From the NCBI GenBank assembly GCA_032164295.1, contig JAJHTX010000004.1, positions 2,852,001 through 2,916,000 on the forward strand: DNA of 64,000 nucleotides, read 5' to 3'. The DNA is from Inonotus obliquus. Lineage: Eukaryota > Basidiomycota > Agaricomycetes > Hymenochaetales > Hymenochaetaceae. A program made the position numbers and the translations under genes. Below are positions 36,777-48,031 of the stretch, piece by piece (within the stretch, counting starts at the first letter, position 1; each line of letters begins with the position of its first letter). Under the pieces are notes generated by a model. That model had not been told where the DNA came from, did no database searches, and saw nothing but the letters and a program-made list of their open reading frames with translations.

Positions 36777-37497
36777 ACGTTTATCGGACGGGGCGTACTT
36801 TACCCCTCTCTTTTGGTGAGCGATGGTCGTACTTATGCATCAATTATTCCACTCGGAAAAGGAGAACAGATCCGAAGGCCACACCATTGTTTGATACATG
36901 GATCGAGAAGGACGAATGGGCCTCTACTCAATGCGTGTTTATTCGCGAGTATCTCAGACGTGGGCTTGCCAGTGAGTCTGTTCGACCACGCTCACCTGTG
37001 CTACTAAAAATCCAATAGAATGGATGCTTGACCAGAGTGAGCGGATGGTGGATGAGTTTGAGCAGGCACTAGTCGAGTTGAAGCAACGAATCGAGTCTGG
37101 CGTGAATGTCAGTGCTGCTTTCGTTTCGGTGCGGTCAGCGAAGAGATTGGACGAAATGGGGTCCGTGTTAATTGTCTATTCCCTCCTTCCTGACGTTGAC
37201 GCGATTCCATCAGTGCTCAAACAGCGACTGAACCCGACACTGGTTCTTTTCGGATGACACCCGGAACGTCTTTTGGCTACATGATGTCGCTGGGTCGGGA
37301 AATAGTATGATCAGTACGACCATCGTTGAGCGCCCTCGCTTGCAAGGAAACACAATAGTTATCATATACGTATAATTGTATGATATGGATAAGAAATTTA
37401 TTTCATTTTTCGAATGAATGCTATATTCTTATAGCTAAACTTATGAGAACAATATGTGTGCATTGTAAAGCAACATATTACTTTATGTCTGCTTGTT

Positions 37498-37525
37498 CCC
37501 TGTAGGAATCGAGATCCGTTGTATG
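37498..37525 (+). repeat. imperfect direct repeat, copy 1
   Basis: A 28-base stretch starting CCCTGTAGGAATCGAGATCC and ending TTGTATG recurs 126 bp downstream (37624-37651) with four mismatches. Purpose unknown; it may be a remnant of a small tandem duplication. Confidence 0.6.
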
Positions 37526-37623
37526 CTCACTCACGACCTTACCTGTGCCAGTCTTGCTGACCGATCTTCGTATGTCATATGTAATCAGGCTTGTCTGACA
37601 TGAACATACAGAAACTTTCGTTA

Positions 37624-37651
37624 CCCTGTAGGAATCAAGATCTGATGTATG
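37624..37651 (+). repeat. imperfect direct repeat, copy 2
   Basis: Second copy of the repeat starting at 37498, here CCCTGTAGGAATCAAGATCT and ending ATGTATG. Confidence 0.6.
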
Positions 37652-38046
37652 TATAGTTACCTCTTTCAGGCCTTTTATTACTTATATGTGCATGTATGTG
37701 ACATGGATTCTGCTAGACTTTTTCCCGATGAAGTTGTAGTTTTATTATGGTCAACTGAGGTAGTAAACTCAAAATATCTCCCTTGAGCTCGGACCCGGTA
37801 TCCTCAACGGAAAAATCCCAACGAGGGAATTTTTAGCTTATCGAGATTGACTGTCAATGTCCAAGATGCAAAAGCTGCTTGAATTTGAAGGCTTGAGAGA
37901 AGGACCAGAAGGTGTTCGTCACGTGAACGAGTTAGAACTGAGAGCTCGATCGACACTGTAGTACTGTTATACATGATAAGTTACAGGGATTCAACTTATT
38001 TTTCCGGCGCTTATGTAGACCGAACTAATACTATCCTTCACATGAA

Positions 38047-39348
38047 CTACCGGTCAGCAAATACAAGATGATATACTTTACGCAGCCGTTCCTCATGAGT
38101 CTTGGGGACGAAGACATCCATGATAACACCCTCTTCCATGGGACAAGTCACTACGACGAGGTCAATGGTCTCTATTCCGAGTTCGCGAAGTTGATCCAGA
38201 CCGGTCGCTGAGATCTTGTGTTCCTTTGAAACCGTCATTTGGAACATAGTTGCTCGCTTCTGCTCACTATCGTAAGTGAAAGCATCGAACGTGGGTCGAG
38301 ACAAAGATTCCGGTGCGTAAAATCCATCTGTCAAGATAGTGTCTTCAATTTTGGCATAGGTGAAGCAAGGCAAAGGACCGAATCCGTCCGACGGCGTAAT
38401 GAGGGACTCCTCCACGGAGATGCTGCGTCCTTGATGCCCCAGACGAAGATAACAGACAGAAGAGCCTGCGCGGCGGGAGTGCCAATGGGTGTTTAGCGGG
38501 CCTGGAACTCGCTTTTCCATCTCCGTCATGGCCCATTGGCCTCCAGCTAAGAACGTCTCTATGGCCGCTCGTTCCAAGAGATACCCGGCACCACTCCTTG
38601 TACGAGGGCACGACAAAAATAGTGAATACAAGTGGAGAGCAGCCTGTCGATCGGTCATCCTAAGACGCTCCAACACTATATCGGTCAGATGATTGGAGGC
38701 TATTGCCAACGTGAAATTCTTTCTATCCGTGGGGTCAGGCGTGACCATGACGATTAAGTGGGAAAACGCGGTGTCCCTTTCCAAGCCTTCAGGGTGCGTG
38801 ATCAGGTCGCGAATCTTCTCCCTAGTCAGCGTCCGAATCTCGCCGGACACCTGGCTCTCATAATCACTGGGCTGCGTTGCATGTGCGTACGCAGCACGAG
38901 CAGATCTGCCGAAAAGCATGCAAAATCTGCTCAACTGTAACTCCGAAGGCCTCTCCTTTCCAAGACGCCACGTCTGAAGGTCACATTAATTCATCGATCT
39001 AGTTTAGGACAAAGTAGAATGACCTTACCCCTCAGTAAGCTCTTCCAGGGTCCAAGGCGCCGTCCATAACTGCGTTATTCTACTGCCGGCCTTTTTTCTC
39101 CATTCCAGGCGTTCCGCACGTGGTGACGCTGCCTGCAGGATGAAGCCCTTAACAGAATTGTTGATAGATGTGAATTCTTCAGGCACAGTCACTACGCTCC
39201 GGCCGCAATCAAACAGCATCCAGATATACTGTACTACACAAGTATTACCTGATCCTGCGGTAGCTTTCGATGCCTTGTCATAATTCGTGGTTTCAAATAC
39301 AAGCTTGTAGTACTGTCCATACTTGCGGCAATTACATAACCGTACAAG
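38047..39348 (-). CDS. RHS/Crinkler-like protein with a degenerate P-loop (5' end unresolved)
   Basis: Exons 39348(?)-39029 and 38950-38047 join in frame if the acceptor is the AG before GCC at 38951, giving TEGPSELQLSRF across the junction. The N-terminal part contains KATAGSGNTCVVQYIWMLFD, aligned by eye with the P-loop of fungal RHS/CRN proteins (GTPGIGKTxFLxY) but with the invariant Lys replaced by Asn. The C-terminal half (DAFTYDSEQKRATMFQMT, KEHKISATGLDQL, DLVVVTCPMEEG) resembles the C-terminal domain of these expanded agaricomycete families. The start is not found: the frame closes at 39349, and upstream Mets lie across a stop. It sits in the island with other damaged or partial genes and may itself be a decayed copy. 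Function is unknown; the family resemblance is from memory. Confidence 0.4.
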
Positions 39349-39801
39349 CTAGTTCAAGCCAGTAGCCTTTCTCCCGATGCAAGAGGCAATATTTCTTTTT
39401 ATTAATATTAGACACACACACATATATATATAACTGTATTTCATAATCAGTAACACTTTGCGACTAATTCTATTGACTTTCCACAAAAAAACCGACCCCT
39501 TTCCACCTCCATTCCAGCCTCCGAACAGTCTTGACCACGGTGAAGCCATTATATCACAGTTCAAGTCGCAACAAGGTAGTTCAATTCTAGAACAGGGACT
39601 TTAGTATCTCTCTGTTCGTGTACTCGTGACACAATGACCACCGCAGGACTCTCGGTTTGGATCTGACTTAGATGAAACACAAAATACAAATATCACTCGC
39701 CTGTCTGCCTAACGTAGTCCGGAAAAATCCGGCGGAGGATGAATCCAAGACGCGTCGCGACGCGTAGCACATAACTCCAAACCATTCAGAACAAGACGAA
39801 A
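39349..39801. other. AT-rich gap with a microsatellite and a tRNA tail fragment
   Basis: Contains an ACACAC/ATATAT mixed microsatellite at about 39412-39432 and a tRNA tail at 39636-39654. A minus-strand open frame (39349-39564) could be a first exon of the gene to the left, but no splice junction supports it. Confidence 0.35.
39636..39654 (-). pseudogene. tRNA-Arg 3'-tail fragment
   Basis: On the minus strand the bases CCTGCGGTGGTC repeat the T-stem 3' side and acceptor 3' strand of the intact tRNA-Arg(ACG) at 12084-12095 exactly, with GAG of the T-loop before them. Nothing upstream matches a tRNA body. Too short to be functional. Confidence 0.45.
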
Positions 39802-40548
39802 ATGCCAGGAAAACGCAAGTCCGATGCGTCTACGAAAACCAGCAGCTCAAAGAAATCCAAAACGAGTACATCGTCTCGTGAAAACGAGCACGCGTCAGCA
39901 AAAGCAATACTCGCCCTCGCCTCTGTCAACAAAGGCCTCGAACAATCCAATTCGGAGTTTGATTTTGGGGACGAAATCGCTGTGCGAAAGGCGTTTGCGG
40001 AGATTGCAAATTATGTGGGTAGCTTGGAGGATGAAGTTGAGAAGTTGAAGGAGGAGGTGAAGGAGAAGGGGGAGAAGTTGCCTGAGCAAATTGAGATTGA
40101 GGCGAAGCGCCTGAGGCAGAACGTTGTTCGTGGTATACAAAAACTTTTAACTGTCTGTCACTATTTGCATTCTGTCTTAAACACCTTGTTTACCTTTCAA
40201 TTTTTCGTCGGCTCTGTACAGTGGAAACCGAGTTGCAAGATGAACTCAGCAAAGTACGCGTACGACGGGATTTGTCCCGACCCGCTCGTGTTCGGTGCCA
40301 TGCTCGGCCTCGATGGTCCCCCCAAATTCAAGATGAAGAGAATGTTAGGCTCGGAGTTTCAGAGTCTCATCGGCGAACAAATCATAGGAAGCGCGAGGTA
40401 CGTCAATTGGTACCATTTCTCAAATGCAACGCTAAATATGCGATTCAGGTACAATGACCTGTATATATCAAGGGAAAACGTCAATATTCGCTACGATGCA
40501 CAGACGGGAGAGTTCAAGAATAGTGGATCTTACGGTATCAATCCGTGA
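39802..40548 (+). CDS. nuclear-type fungal protein with coiled coil and conserved WKPSCK domain, unknown role
   Basis: Exons 39802-40152, 40222-40397 and 40449-40548 give 208 residues. Splice choice rests on keeping the family-like text: GIQKLLT joins WKPSCK, and GSARY joins NDLYISRENVNI. The N-terminus is a Lys/Ser-rich stretch (PGKRKSD, SSSKKSKTSTSS) that looks like a nuclear signal, then a Glu/Lys coiled coil (DEVEKLKEEVKEKGEKLPEQ). The C-terminal ~90 residues (SAKYAYDGICPDPLVFGAML, FKMKRMLGSEFQSLIG, YDAQTGEFKNSGSYG) look like a compact conserved domain seen in other fungal proteins of unknown function. An unspliced reading through all introns is also open, so the intron evidence is moderate. 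Confidence 0.7.
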   Translation: MPGKRKSDASTKTSSSKKSKTSTSSRENEHASAKAILALASVNKGLEQSNSEFDFGDEIAVRKAFAEIANYVGSLEDEVEKLKEEVKEKGEKLPEQIEIEAKRLRQNVVRGIQKLLTVCHYLHSVLNTLFTFQFFVGSVQWKPSCKMNSAKYAYDGICPDPLVFGAMLGLDGPPKFKMKRMLGSEFQSLIGEQIIGSARYVNWYHFSNATLNMRFRYNDLYISRENVNIRYDAQTGEFKNSGSYGINP

Positions 40549-40729
40549 ATATCAGAAATGCATACACTAATTTACATACATACCAATTTGCTCATTCATG
40601 TATGATATATGTCCCGGAGTAAGCTTACAACAGTACAGTAATTGACCTTATGCATTACCCTAGTTCTTAACTTTCGCTTCTTGTTCGTCTGTATCGTGCG
40701 TATGAATACAATAAACCTCCTCATTAAAC

Positions 40730-41610
40730 TTAGTTTGCGGGATGCTTACCTCGCTCCTGAATTTCCTTAAGCCATAGCGTCATATCATCTCGGAGAAGTT
40801 GCAGTATGAGTAACGAGTCACGAAAAGTTGCCTCGGGCAGCTGGTCAAGAACCGCGACCGCTTCGTCAAATGCGTGTTTAGCGAGATGGCACGCACGCTC
40901 CGGGCTGTTCAGTACGTCACGGTAGTATACTGCGAAGTTCAATGCGAGACCTAGACGTGTCGGATGCGTCGATTCAAGCGAATGGAGAGCCAACTTATAC
41001 GCCAGCTTATATGCGTCGAGAGAAGCCGCCGCATGATCTTTTTTCGCATCACCGCGCGATAGTTCAGCCAAGTATCGATAGTAGTCTCCTTTCCTTTTCA
41101 CACGGAAACGTTCGATTAGCAATGGCGTTGTCCTTCAAGATGTGTGAGATGCGTGAAGTTTACTCACATCTTATGATAGAAGACCGTCTCATCGCCGGGA
41201 CTTGCGGCGGGAATGAGCATGCTCGTAAGTAATTGGAGCACATCTTCGCACGCCCCCATAATCTCACGCTCAATCCGAATGCGTTCTTGTCGAATCAATT
41301 CCCGCTCACGCTGCGAGGTTGTTGGCTTCGGCGCCTCGACTTCCTCGATATGTGCAATGGAACGCCAGCTACCGCGCAATTGGCCCGTAACGTTCTTGTA
41401 TGCGACAGAAAGTAGGCTGCGCTCTTCCGGTGTTAGCTGGCCGTTAGAGAACTTGGAGACGATTGTTTTCACAAGTTCAAGCATTTCTAATTCCGTTTGT
41501 GAATAGCTGCTATAATGGGAAACGGGATCTCAAAGCTCACCGGAATATCTGTCCACAGCTTCGGCAACCTTGGCAAGGTAGAGGCATTCCTCGCGAGACT
41601 TTGCAGCCAT
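40730..41610 (-). CDS. divergent 14-3-3 protein
   Basis: Phosphoserine/threonine-binding adaptor. Exons 41610-41541, 41486-41168 and 41093-40730 give 250 residues, a normal family length. The groove is kept: Lys in LLSVAYKNV, Arg in GQLRGSWR and Arg-Tyr in KMKGDYYRYLAEL, and the RLGLALNFAVYYRDVLNSPERACHLAKHAFDEAV block is intact, as is DSLLILQLLRDDMTLW. It is more divergent than the canonical housekeeping 14-3-3 at the N-terminus and in helices 3-5 (MGACEDVLQLLTSMLIP, DAYKLAYKLALHSLESTHP). The C-terminus lacks a long acidic tail; a GTAAGC at the end (QERGKHPAN) could instead start one more intron. It is likely a paralogue rather than the main gene. Confidence 0.88.
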
Positions 41611-42540
41611 GTTCGTCACCGTGCTGCTGTTAGTACAAGAGGGGTCGGGTAGATAGGGCGCGATTGCTAGTCTTTTGGATCCTTGCCCTTCTTATATTAC
41701 GAGACCTGCACTGCCGCGCTTACAGGGCAAAGGGCCAGCGGAGCTAGTGTAACATGACACGGGGCGACGGCTGGGAAGACCTCCCGTCTCGCGGCAAACC
41801 TTTTCCAGATGCTATGATGCGCGTGTAATAGGCGATCGTATTGGATCAAAAGGGTAGTATCGCTCCAGTGGCGGAGGAGAGATGAAGTGATTAATACCGT
41901 TTGGGCAGAGGGTGAGTCATTGGGCTAAGGGCACGACCTGAAGACGTGAAAAGCACAAGATGATGAGGTGGCCGAGCAGATCGTGAAGGATAAAGATGCC
42001 TAGTATTAGTAGTAAGCCAGATTCTCTCGCATATTATCACTGATACGGAAAGTCGCATTGTGCTAACCTGGTCACCAGACGTAGCAAGCGCGGAGCTCCT
42101 TTGATTGGTGTGAAAAACGCCAATGCTGTAAATAGCGCGCGATTGATAGCGATAGAAACGATTCCAACACATGTGTCCTTGAGCAAGTGGGGAGGAGAAG
42201 ATCAATTGCTGTATGAGAGGCCGCTATTGAATGCGCCCACACGGATTGAAGGTCATATGCGAGGTTGGATGTCCTTGATGAGAATTGCAGAGCCTACAGT
42301 TCATTCGCGAGAAAATGATCAAGAACAAGAGTTATTGAAAAGGCAACAGGTTCATTGATGGCAATATTTGCATTGGATATGAGTGAAGCGAGTCCTGGAG
42401 TATGGTGGTGATGTTCGGATGTTGAAAAGTCAGTCAGTAGACAGAGGTATCCGTGAGAATCGACTTCCATATTTGCCCATCGGAGTTACAATAATGACTG
42501 TCCCTGCTCAACACTGACACGCTTTTCGTCGTCGACCACC
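41611..42540. other. divergent intergenic region between 14-3-3 and U1-C
   Basis: About 930 bp. Opposite-strand frames at 41891-42205 and 42101-42358 overlap and lack motifs. No gene supported. Confidence 0.4.
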
Positions 42541-43416
42541 ATGCCGGTAAGTAAGCATCTCAGTGCATGCTTTGTTCGATCTGACAGAAGCTACAGAAAC
42601 ACTACTGCGACTACTGTGATGTCTACCTGACTCACGACTCCGCTTCCGGTGTGTACTGTCTTTTTGGTTTGTGCGAAAGTCACTGACAATCCATTTGCAG
42701 TTCGAAAGGCGCACAACAACGGCCGGAATCATCTTGCAAATGTCCGAGACTATTATGCTTGTAGGTGGAACATGGCTCTCATCTTTTGCTCTGCTAATTT
42801 TTCATTGACAGCCCTAGGACACGACAAGGCTCAGAGTATCATCGACCAAATCACCTCCCAATACGATTCAGGAGGTGGACCACCCCCGGGTGCATTCAAT
42901 TTCGCCCCTCCTCCTGGAGGCTTTGGCGCACCCCCATTTGGTGGCATGCCGGGCGCAGGTAAGTTTAGGCTTTCCTTTTCGCCTCTATAACTTCCTAACC
43001 TTCTCAATGTAACAGGTATGCCTCCGTTCCCTGGGCCCGGTGCGTTCAACGGTCCTCCTCCTGGTATGATGGGTGCTCCACCATTTCCTCCTCCATCCGG
43101 CATGGCGCCTCCAGGTTTTCCGGGAGGTGAGTCTGGACTTTGGTCAAAGAACTTTCGAGAACTACCTGCTCACCCAATCCAAGGTGCTCTTCCGCCATTC
43201 CCACCGAACGCGAATGGACAACCTCCTTTCCCTCCCCCTCCCAACTTCATGAATGGCCCTCCGGGTGCTCCGGGACAGGGACAGCCGCCGGTCAATTTCA
43301 GCCCGCCACCGAATAGCAACGGTGCGCCTCCCCAGAATTACGGTCCTCCACCCACATCGGCAGCCGGTCCAAATGCTATTCATCCCGATAGGTTGAGGAT
43401 GCTGAGCCAACAGTAA
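42541..43416 (+). CDS. U1 small nuclear ribonucleoprotein C (U1-C)
   Basis: Spliceosomal U1 snRNP subunit that helps recognise the 5' splice site. Exons 42541-42546, 42597-42648, 42701-42760, 42812-42958, 43016-43126 and 43184-43416 give 202 residues. Exon 1 is just ATGCCG. The matrin-type C2H2 zinc finger is complete: [17 protein letters not shown] then [18 protein letters not shown]. After it the protein is almost all Pro/Gly with Phe/Met ([18 protein letters not shown]), typical for fungal U1-C, and it ends RLRMLSQQ. The junction at 42596 is fixed by needing MPKHYCDYC rather than a longer N-terminus. Confidence 0.9.
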
Positions 43417-44774
43417 ATGGAGGTATTAGTGGAGATGCGTGTCTGTATTTTTCTGCTTGTTTGCTGACTCAGCAGCGTTGAAGCTAAGTGAGTTGTGCCC
43501 CCTTCTGGTAAATGCATAGTATTTCTCCCTTTACGTCCTATTTGTGCTACTGACGCAAAAGAGTTACGATCATGGTGAATAGTGAACTTTTCTTACAACT
43601 AATGTCCATTCTTCATCCATCTCTTCGATCAGTCAGATCAAGTACTGGAGAAGTGGGGTTGTTTATCAAATCTCCGCTGGTTGGTAAGAAGACTCGCCAT
43701 ACACGCTTGAAGACGATCGAGTCTTAAAGGCAATCCGTCTAAGCATATCTTAAAGCAGGCACGTCTAGTTCTTCTCGTGATGCATGAGTTCTTCCGTCTT
43801 GGCACTCTCCAGACTCGCCGGCAATGTGTTGGCAATTCTCGGCAGCAATTGTCTCACTCATTTCTGACATCAACTTTGACATCAGCAAATGAAGCAATGG
43901 GTTCTATCCGCTGGAGCAATTTTGCCGGGAGAAGGGTTAGGGTGATGACAGACAACACGCGAAGAGTGCGCTCATGAATGGATTTTTCCCAGCTTGTCAA
44001 GTCCCACTGAATGGTATGAGAGAATCATTCTATTAGGATGCAAGGTCAGGATGAAGATGTCATTTTCGTCGGAATTCTGCCCCCTCCGTTTGTCGAGCTG
44101 GCTTGTATAATTGGTCGCTCAGGAAGCTTTGGCGTATGCTTGATTCACCGGGCAGTGGTTCGTTCGGCGACGCACGTGCTGACCATTGGTTTACTGGTAA
44201 AGGTGTTACTGGTGATCCTCCCGGCATCAGCACGATGGATCTTACTGTCATACGGTCCCGAGGAGTCCTGGTTACCCACCTTTTCTTAGGTGAAGACATG
44301 CGCACGATGTGCGCTTGTTCCTTTATTTTCAACATGCTGACTGTCATATCGTGGACGGGTTAAACATTGCCGGTAGCCGAATGAATTCTACTCCAAGTGC
44401 CGTGGCGTTATAAACCAATTTTACGTGGATTCTGCTCTGTACCTGGGTTTAATAAAGCGGGTTAGTCGACTGATTATTGGTGGTCTTCCTGATGTGTCTT
44501 CGAGGATTTCTGATCTTGCTTATCTTTGGACGGTCTCTGTCGTGTGATTCTGCCGTTCATTCATAGCCACTTCAAATTTGATGATACGGCAAGATTTTTA
44601 GCGAAGGAATTCCGCTTGTACGTTGACATGGGACATACACGAAAATCCCGCAATTCTCGTCATATAAAGAAAGGAGTTCTTGACACCTGGCCTCGAGTTG
44701 CCAGGTAGACCCCGACTCTTGCGATCCTCTCTCATTGCCATCCTTCTCGTGCTTGACTCGCGCGCATTTTTGAG
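43417..44774. other. long intergenic region upstream of hydrophobin B
   Basis: About 1.36 kb. Overlapping opposite-strand frames at 44060-44347 and 44038-44363 have no splice or motif support. The right end holds the hydrophobin promoter. No gene seen. Confidence 0.4.
44663..44669 (+). promoter_or_regulatory. TATA box of hydrophobin B
   Basis: TATAAAG about 106-112 bp upstream of the start codon, the same spacing as for hydrophobins A and C. Confidence 0.6.
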
Positions 44775-45318
44775 ATGTTGTTCACAAAGTACATAACCAT
44801 CCTCGTCCTTCCTATTATCCTTGCGGTTGCCACACCTATGCCCGTACCCAACCCTTTAGCTCTTCCAGACGGTGCACCACCGACGACAGTAACAAAGTTC
44901 GAAACGACGACTGTAACCGTTACTTCCGCTGCGACCGAGACTGTCTTCATTAGTCAATGCAATACTGGACCTGTGCTTTGCTGCAATGACGTCCAGCCAG
45001 CTGGCAGTCAGTCGGCAACGAGTCTTTTGGGATTGTTGGGCGTTGTACTGCATGATTTGAATGTCCTTGTCGGTCTTAGTTGTGACCCGCTTTCAGCGCT
45101 TGGTGTTGGAAGTGGTGGATGGTACGTTGATACTTCTCTTATGAGATGAGATTGATCAATGATACTGTATTCGTAGCGCTGCTCGTCCTGTCTGCTGCGA
45201 GAACAACACCTTTAGTAAGTCGTGAGGTTTCCAATTATATCATAAACTCGATTGACTTGTGTTCTTACAAGATGGCCTAATTGCTATTGGCTGTGTCTCG
45301 ATCAATATCAATCTTTAA
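44775..45318 (+). CDS. class I hydrophobin B
   Basis: Secreted surface-assembling protein. Exons 44775-45121, 45177-45214 and 45272-45318 give 143 residues. Signal peptide MLFTKYITILVLPIILAVA, then a Pro/Thr-rich spacer, then QCNTGPVLCC, GLSCDP, CAARPVCC and IGCVSINI, so all eight cysteines are present with class I spacing. The N-terminal KYI and the Cys-flanking residues are closest to hydrophobin A among the three, suggesting A and B are the more recent pair; this is by eye only. Exon 2 and exon 3 lengths (38 and 47 bp) are shared with A and C. Confidence 0.95.
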
Positions 45319-45702
45319 CGAAGGTTGGCGTCGACGGAAGTTGAGCGGATGGGGAATCCGGCGATGTAGAATGATCTTTTAATGTTTGGGTCTTCTGTTT
45401 CTTGCCTTTGGTCGATGGGTTTCAATGATGTCTTGTTGGGCTGATGGTCGTTTGGTTCGCGTATCAGTTGCAGTAGAAGGGGCTCTGTGAATAGTTATCA
45501 TAATTCAGGGATTATGTTCCGTTCTGCCAGTGAGATTATTGGTTCAAAGAAAAGTCATGAAGCACGTCGTGTTCGGCTCGGCTAAATAAGTTTGTTCATT
45601 GATCAGCAAGTATCTTAATACAGAAAGCAGCAAAGCGATATCAGATCAGTTATCTTCAAGCGATACGGAGCTACGACACGGAGTCATTTTAGTTATATCT
45701 TG
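45319..45702. other. 3' intergenic region of hydrophobin B
   Basis: No gene seen; converges on the next minus-strand gene. Confidence 0.4.
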
Positions 45703-47682
45703 TTATATCTGCCTCTCCGTCCAGAAGCTTGGAATGACTTGCAGGATCGTCTCTGCATACCAAAAGCCAGTCTCTTCTTCAGCGGGTTGAACCTTTCCTG
45801 GATCTCCTTCATGAGAGGAACCGGAAGCTGACCCACTATAATTGGGAACAACTTGCACGAACGTCCCGCCCAAGCCCATGCGCATCCCGGAAGCAAGAAG
45901 TTTACCGAGTTCCGGGACTACCAGTATGGTGATGTTGTCCTTCCGAGGATCGTGTCGTGGAATGCGCGGTTTTTCCGTATTTCCAGGAGAAATTCCGGCC
46001 CATGGATCTTCGATGAGCTCGGGAGGCTGAATGGCTGCTCTCGGAGCGCTGGGTGCAGCGAATGACGGGTACGGGCTCAGTACCACGCGTGCGAATGACC
46101 GGAATAAGTCACTTGACGACGCCCCCTTGTCGGTGTTGATAACTGGGTTCTCTGGCAGTGTAACACTTGCAATATAACGCGTTGAGTCTTCGACGTATAC
46201 GACGGTGTGCGTGATGGGAAGCGTTGTTGGTCCAAGCAACGACATCAATAAATGAGAGTCAGAGACTGCCCAGTCGGCGTTCTGCTGCGTGATCTGCGCG
46301 CCCCAGGGGTCATCGTTCACAGAATCATTTCCGTTCTCCCAAGTAGGAGCACCGGTTCCCCAACCTCCCGTGTCAGCACTGACACTATTCCACCCAGAAC
46401 TTTCCTCCGCTGGAGTCTTGAATTCGGTATCCGCAGCGGCATCAGTGGATTCTTCGCCCCAGGAGAATTTCTTGAGCCGGCTCCCATAAACGGCCTTCAG
46501 AGACCGTGCCAACTCGTCTGGCATTCCCTGTCCGATCTGCATAGTCAAGGGCAGCTCCTCCTTTGCTTTTCTTGCAACGCCAAGTGCACGTTTGAGTGCA
46601 CTCTCCTCTTCAAACAGAGCACGGGTTTCAACAAGAAACTTTAAGAAGAATTCGATGATGCGCGGGGCATCTCGTAACGCCATTTTCTCCCTGTGTCATA
46701 CATGAATCCCTGTAATAAAGAAAGAACGGATCCCACTCACCACATCATCCCACTGTCGCGAAAATAGGACGAAAAAAAGACTTTTATTGCTAAGTGTGGA
46801 TTATCGACGAAGGCGTCTAGTCGAATCTCCTGAGCTTCCTTGATACGAACAATCTTCTGTTTGAGCCATTCCTCTTGTTCAGCGGAAAGGGTGTCTTCCG
46901 TGGCCTTGTGTTTAGCTGCGTCAAAATTTTCAGCTTTTATGGGTTGCGACGGCCGTTCCGCGTCGTCACCGGCATCGTCATCCCCGTCATCTTCGTCATC
47001 AGGTTCCTGATTCTGCTCTTGGTTTCTGCGAAATCGCGGTCGGAGGTGCACATCGTTGAGACCGAGAAAGTTTAGCAGCTGAAGTATCCCATGAGTTTCG
47101 TACTCTATCACTAGATGTAGAAATTACCTTTCTATACCAATCCAGGAGCCTCATGCTGGGCGTTTGCCAGTCATGAATCCTTTTAAAGTCCTCGACCGCT
47201 TCCGCTACACGTGCCTTTGGGTGAAGATTTCTAGTCTGGTGAGCAACATTTTCGCAAGCGCAACGCGAAGTGCCTACTTGTCGTATGATCTGATGCTTTG
47301 AATGCGCTGTGATTCGCCTTCTTCCCACTGGGATGACATGAGCTCGCGTGCTAAATAAGGAACACCGGAAAGTATTCACCTCTTCCCACCAGGTTGTCTT
47401 CTGACGGATTTCTTCACCTGCAGTATTCTTCCTGATCTTCCTCTTCTTCGACGGTCCCTCGTTGTTATGTGTCACTGCCAGGCGCACAGTAGGGATACCG
47501 AGCCCGTCCACTTCCTTCTCGTCGTTGAGAGGAATTTGAATACCGCTCGGTTTGAACTCACTAAAAGGTATAATTTTGACACCATCAGGAGGATCTGGGA
47601 ACGGTGGCCACTTATAATAGGGAACGCCATCTTGATCCACCTCTGCCCCCTTCTTAAGGACATCAATATCAAGCTGCGCCAT
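45703..47682 (-). CDS. conserved fungal protein, unknown function, 578 residues
   Basis: Exons 47682-47380, 47235-47128, 47078-46741 and 46690-45703 join in frame. I do not recognise a named family. The N-terminus has KWPPFPDPPDGVKIIPFSEF and a basic stretch (SKKRKIRKN), then a helical middle (ARVAEAVEDFKRIHDW, MRLLDWYRKLLNFLGL) with an acidic patch (EPDDEDDGDDDAGDD), then HLAIKVFFSSYFRD. The C-terminal third is mixed alpha/beta, with long Gly/Trp segments (WNSVSADTGGWGTGAP), and ends with EETGFWYAETILQVIPSFW. The 144-bp intron after residue 101 is longer than the rest and could hide a short exon. It is divergent from the next gene, with starts about 350 bp apart. Confidence 0.7.
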
Positions 47683-48031
47683 TATCAACGCTTATCAGAT
47701 ACGCTCAAAGAGTTTGAGGATGAACACTGTTCAACAATATCAGAAAAGCGAGCGAGGTAGAGAACTACCGAAGGATCGTTAAGACAGTATCTGAAGCAGA
47801 TGGTGGTCGTCCAGAGTGAACAACGACGGAAGCGCAGCACTTCAAGTGGGCGTAATAAAATCGAAGCACGTAACGCGGTGTGACACGTAGCACGTGCACG
47901 CGTATATTATCATGTCACATGCGATTTATGGCTGTCGGTAGTCGGCTATCTATCCATAGACAACAACTTTCGTCAAGTCTGTTTCACTCGTTCCCATTCT
48001 TCTTCTTGAGTAACTTGTGGAGAGCTACAGG
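47683..48031. other. divergent promoter region of two unknown genes
   Basis: About 350 bp between divergent start codons. No gene seen. Confidence 0.4.

Larger units (their letters stand above)
36777..38046. other. AT-rich gene-poor stretch with possible coding relics
   Basis: A plus-strand open run at about 36770-37257 ([32 protein letters not shown], then after a stop at 37017 an in-frame block with ERMVDEFEQALVELKQR) vaguely resembles the C-terminal part of agaricomycete FunK1-type kinases. Support is weak and it lacks upstream exons. The remainder is AT-rich with a short direct repeat and no gene. Confidence 0.25.

Noticed and set aside
39349..39564. Minus-strand frame as possible first exon of the RHS-like gene
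   Set aside because: Same frame but closed by a stop, and no convincing donor-acceptor pair bridges it.
44060..44363. Opposed overlapping frames upstream of hydrophobin B
   Set aside because: No motif or splicing; typical of chance frames in intergenic DNA.
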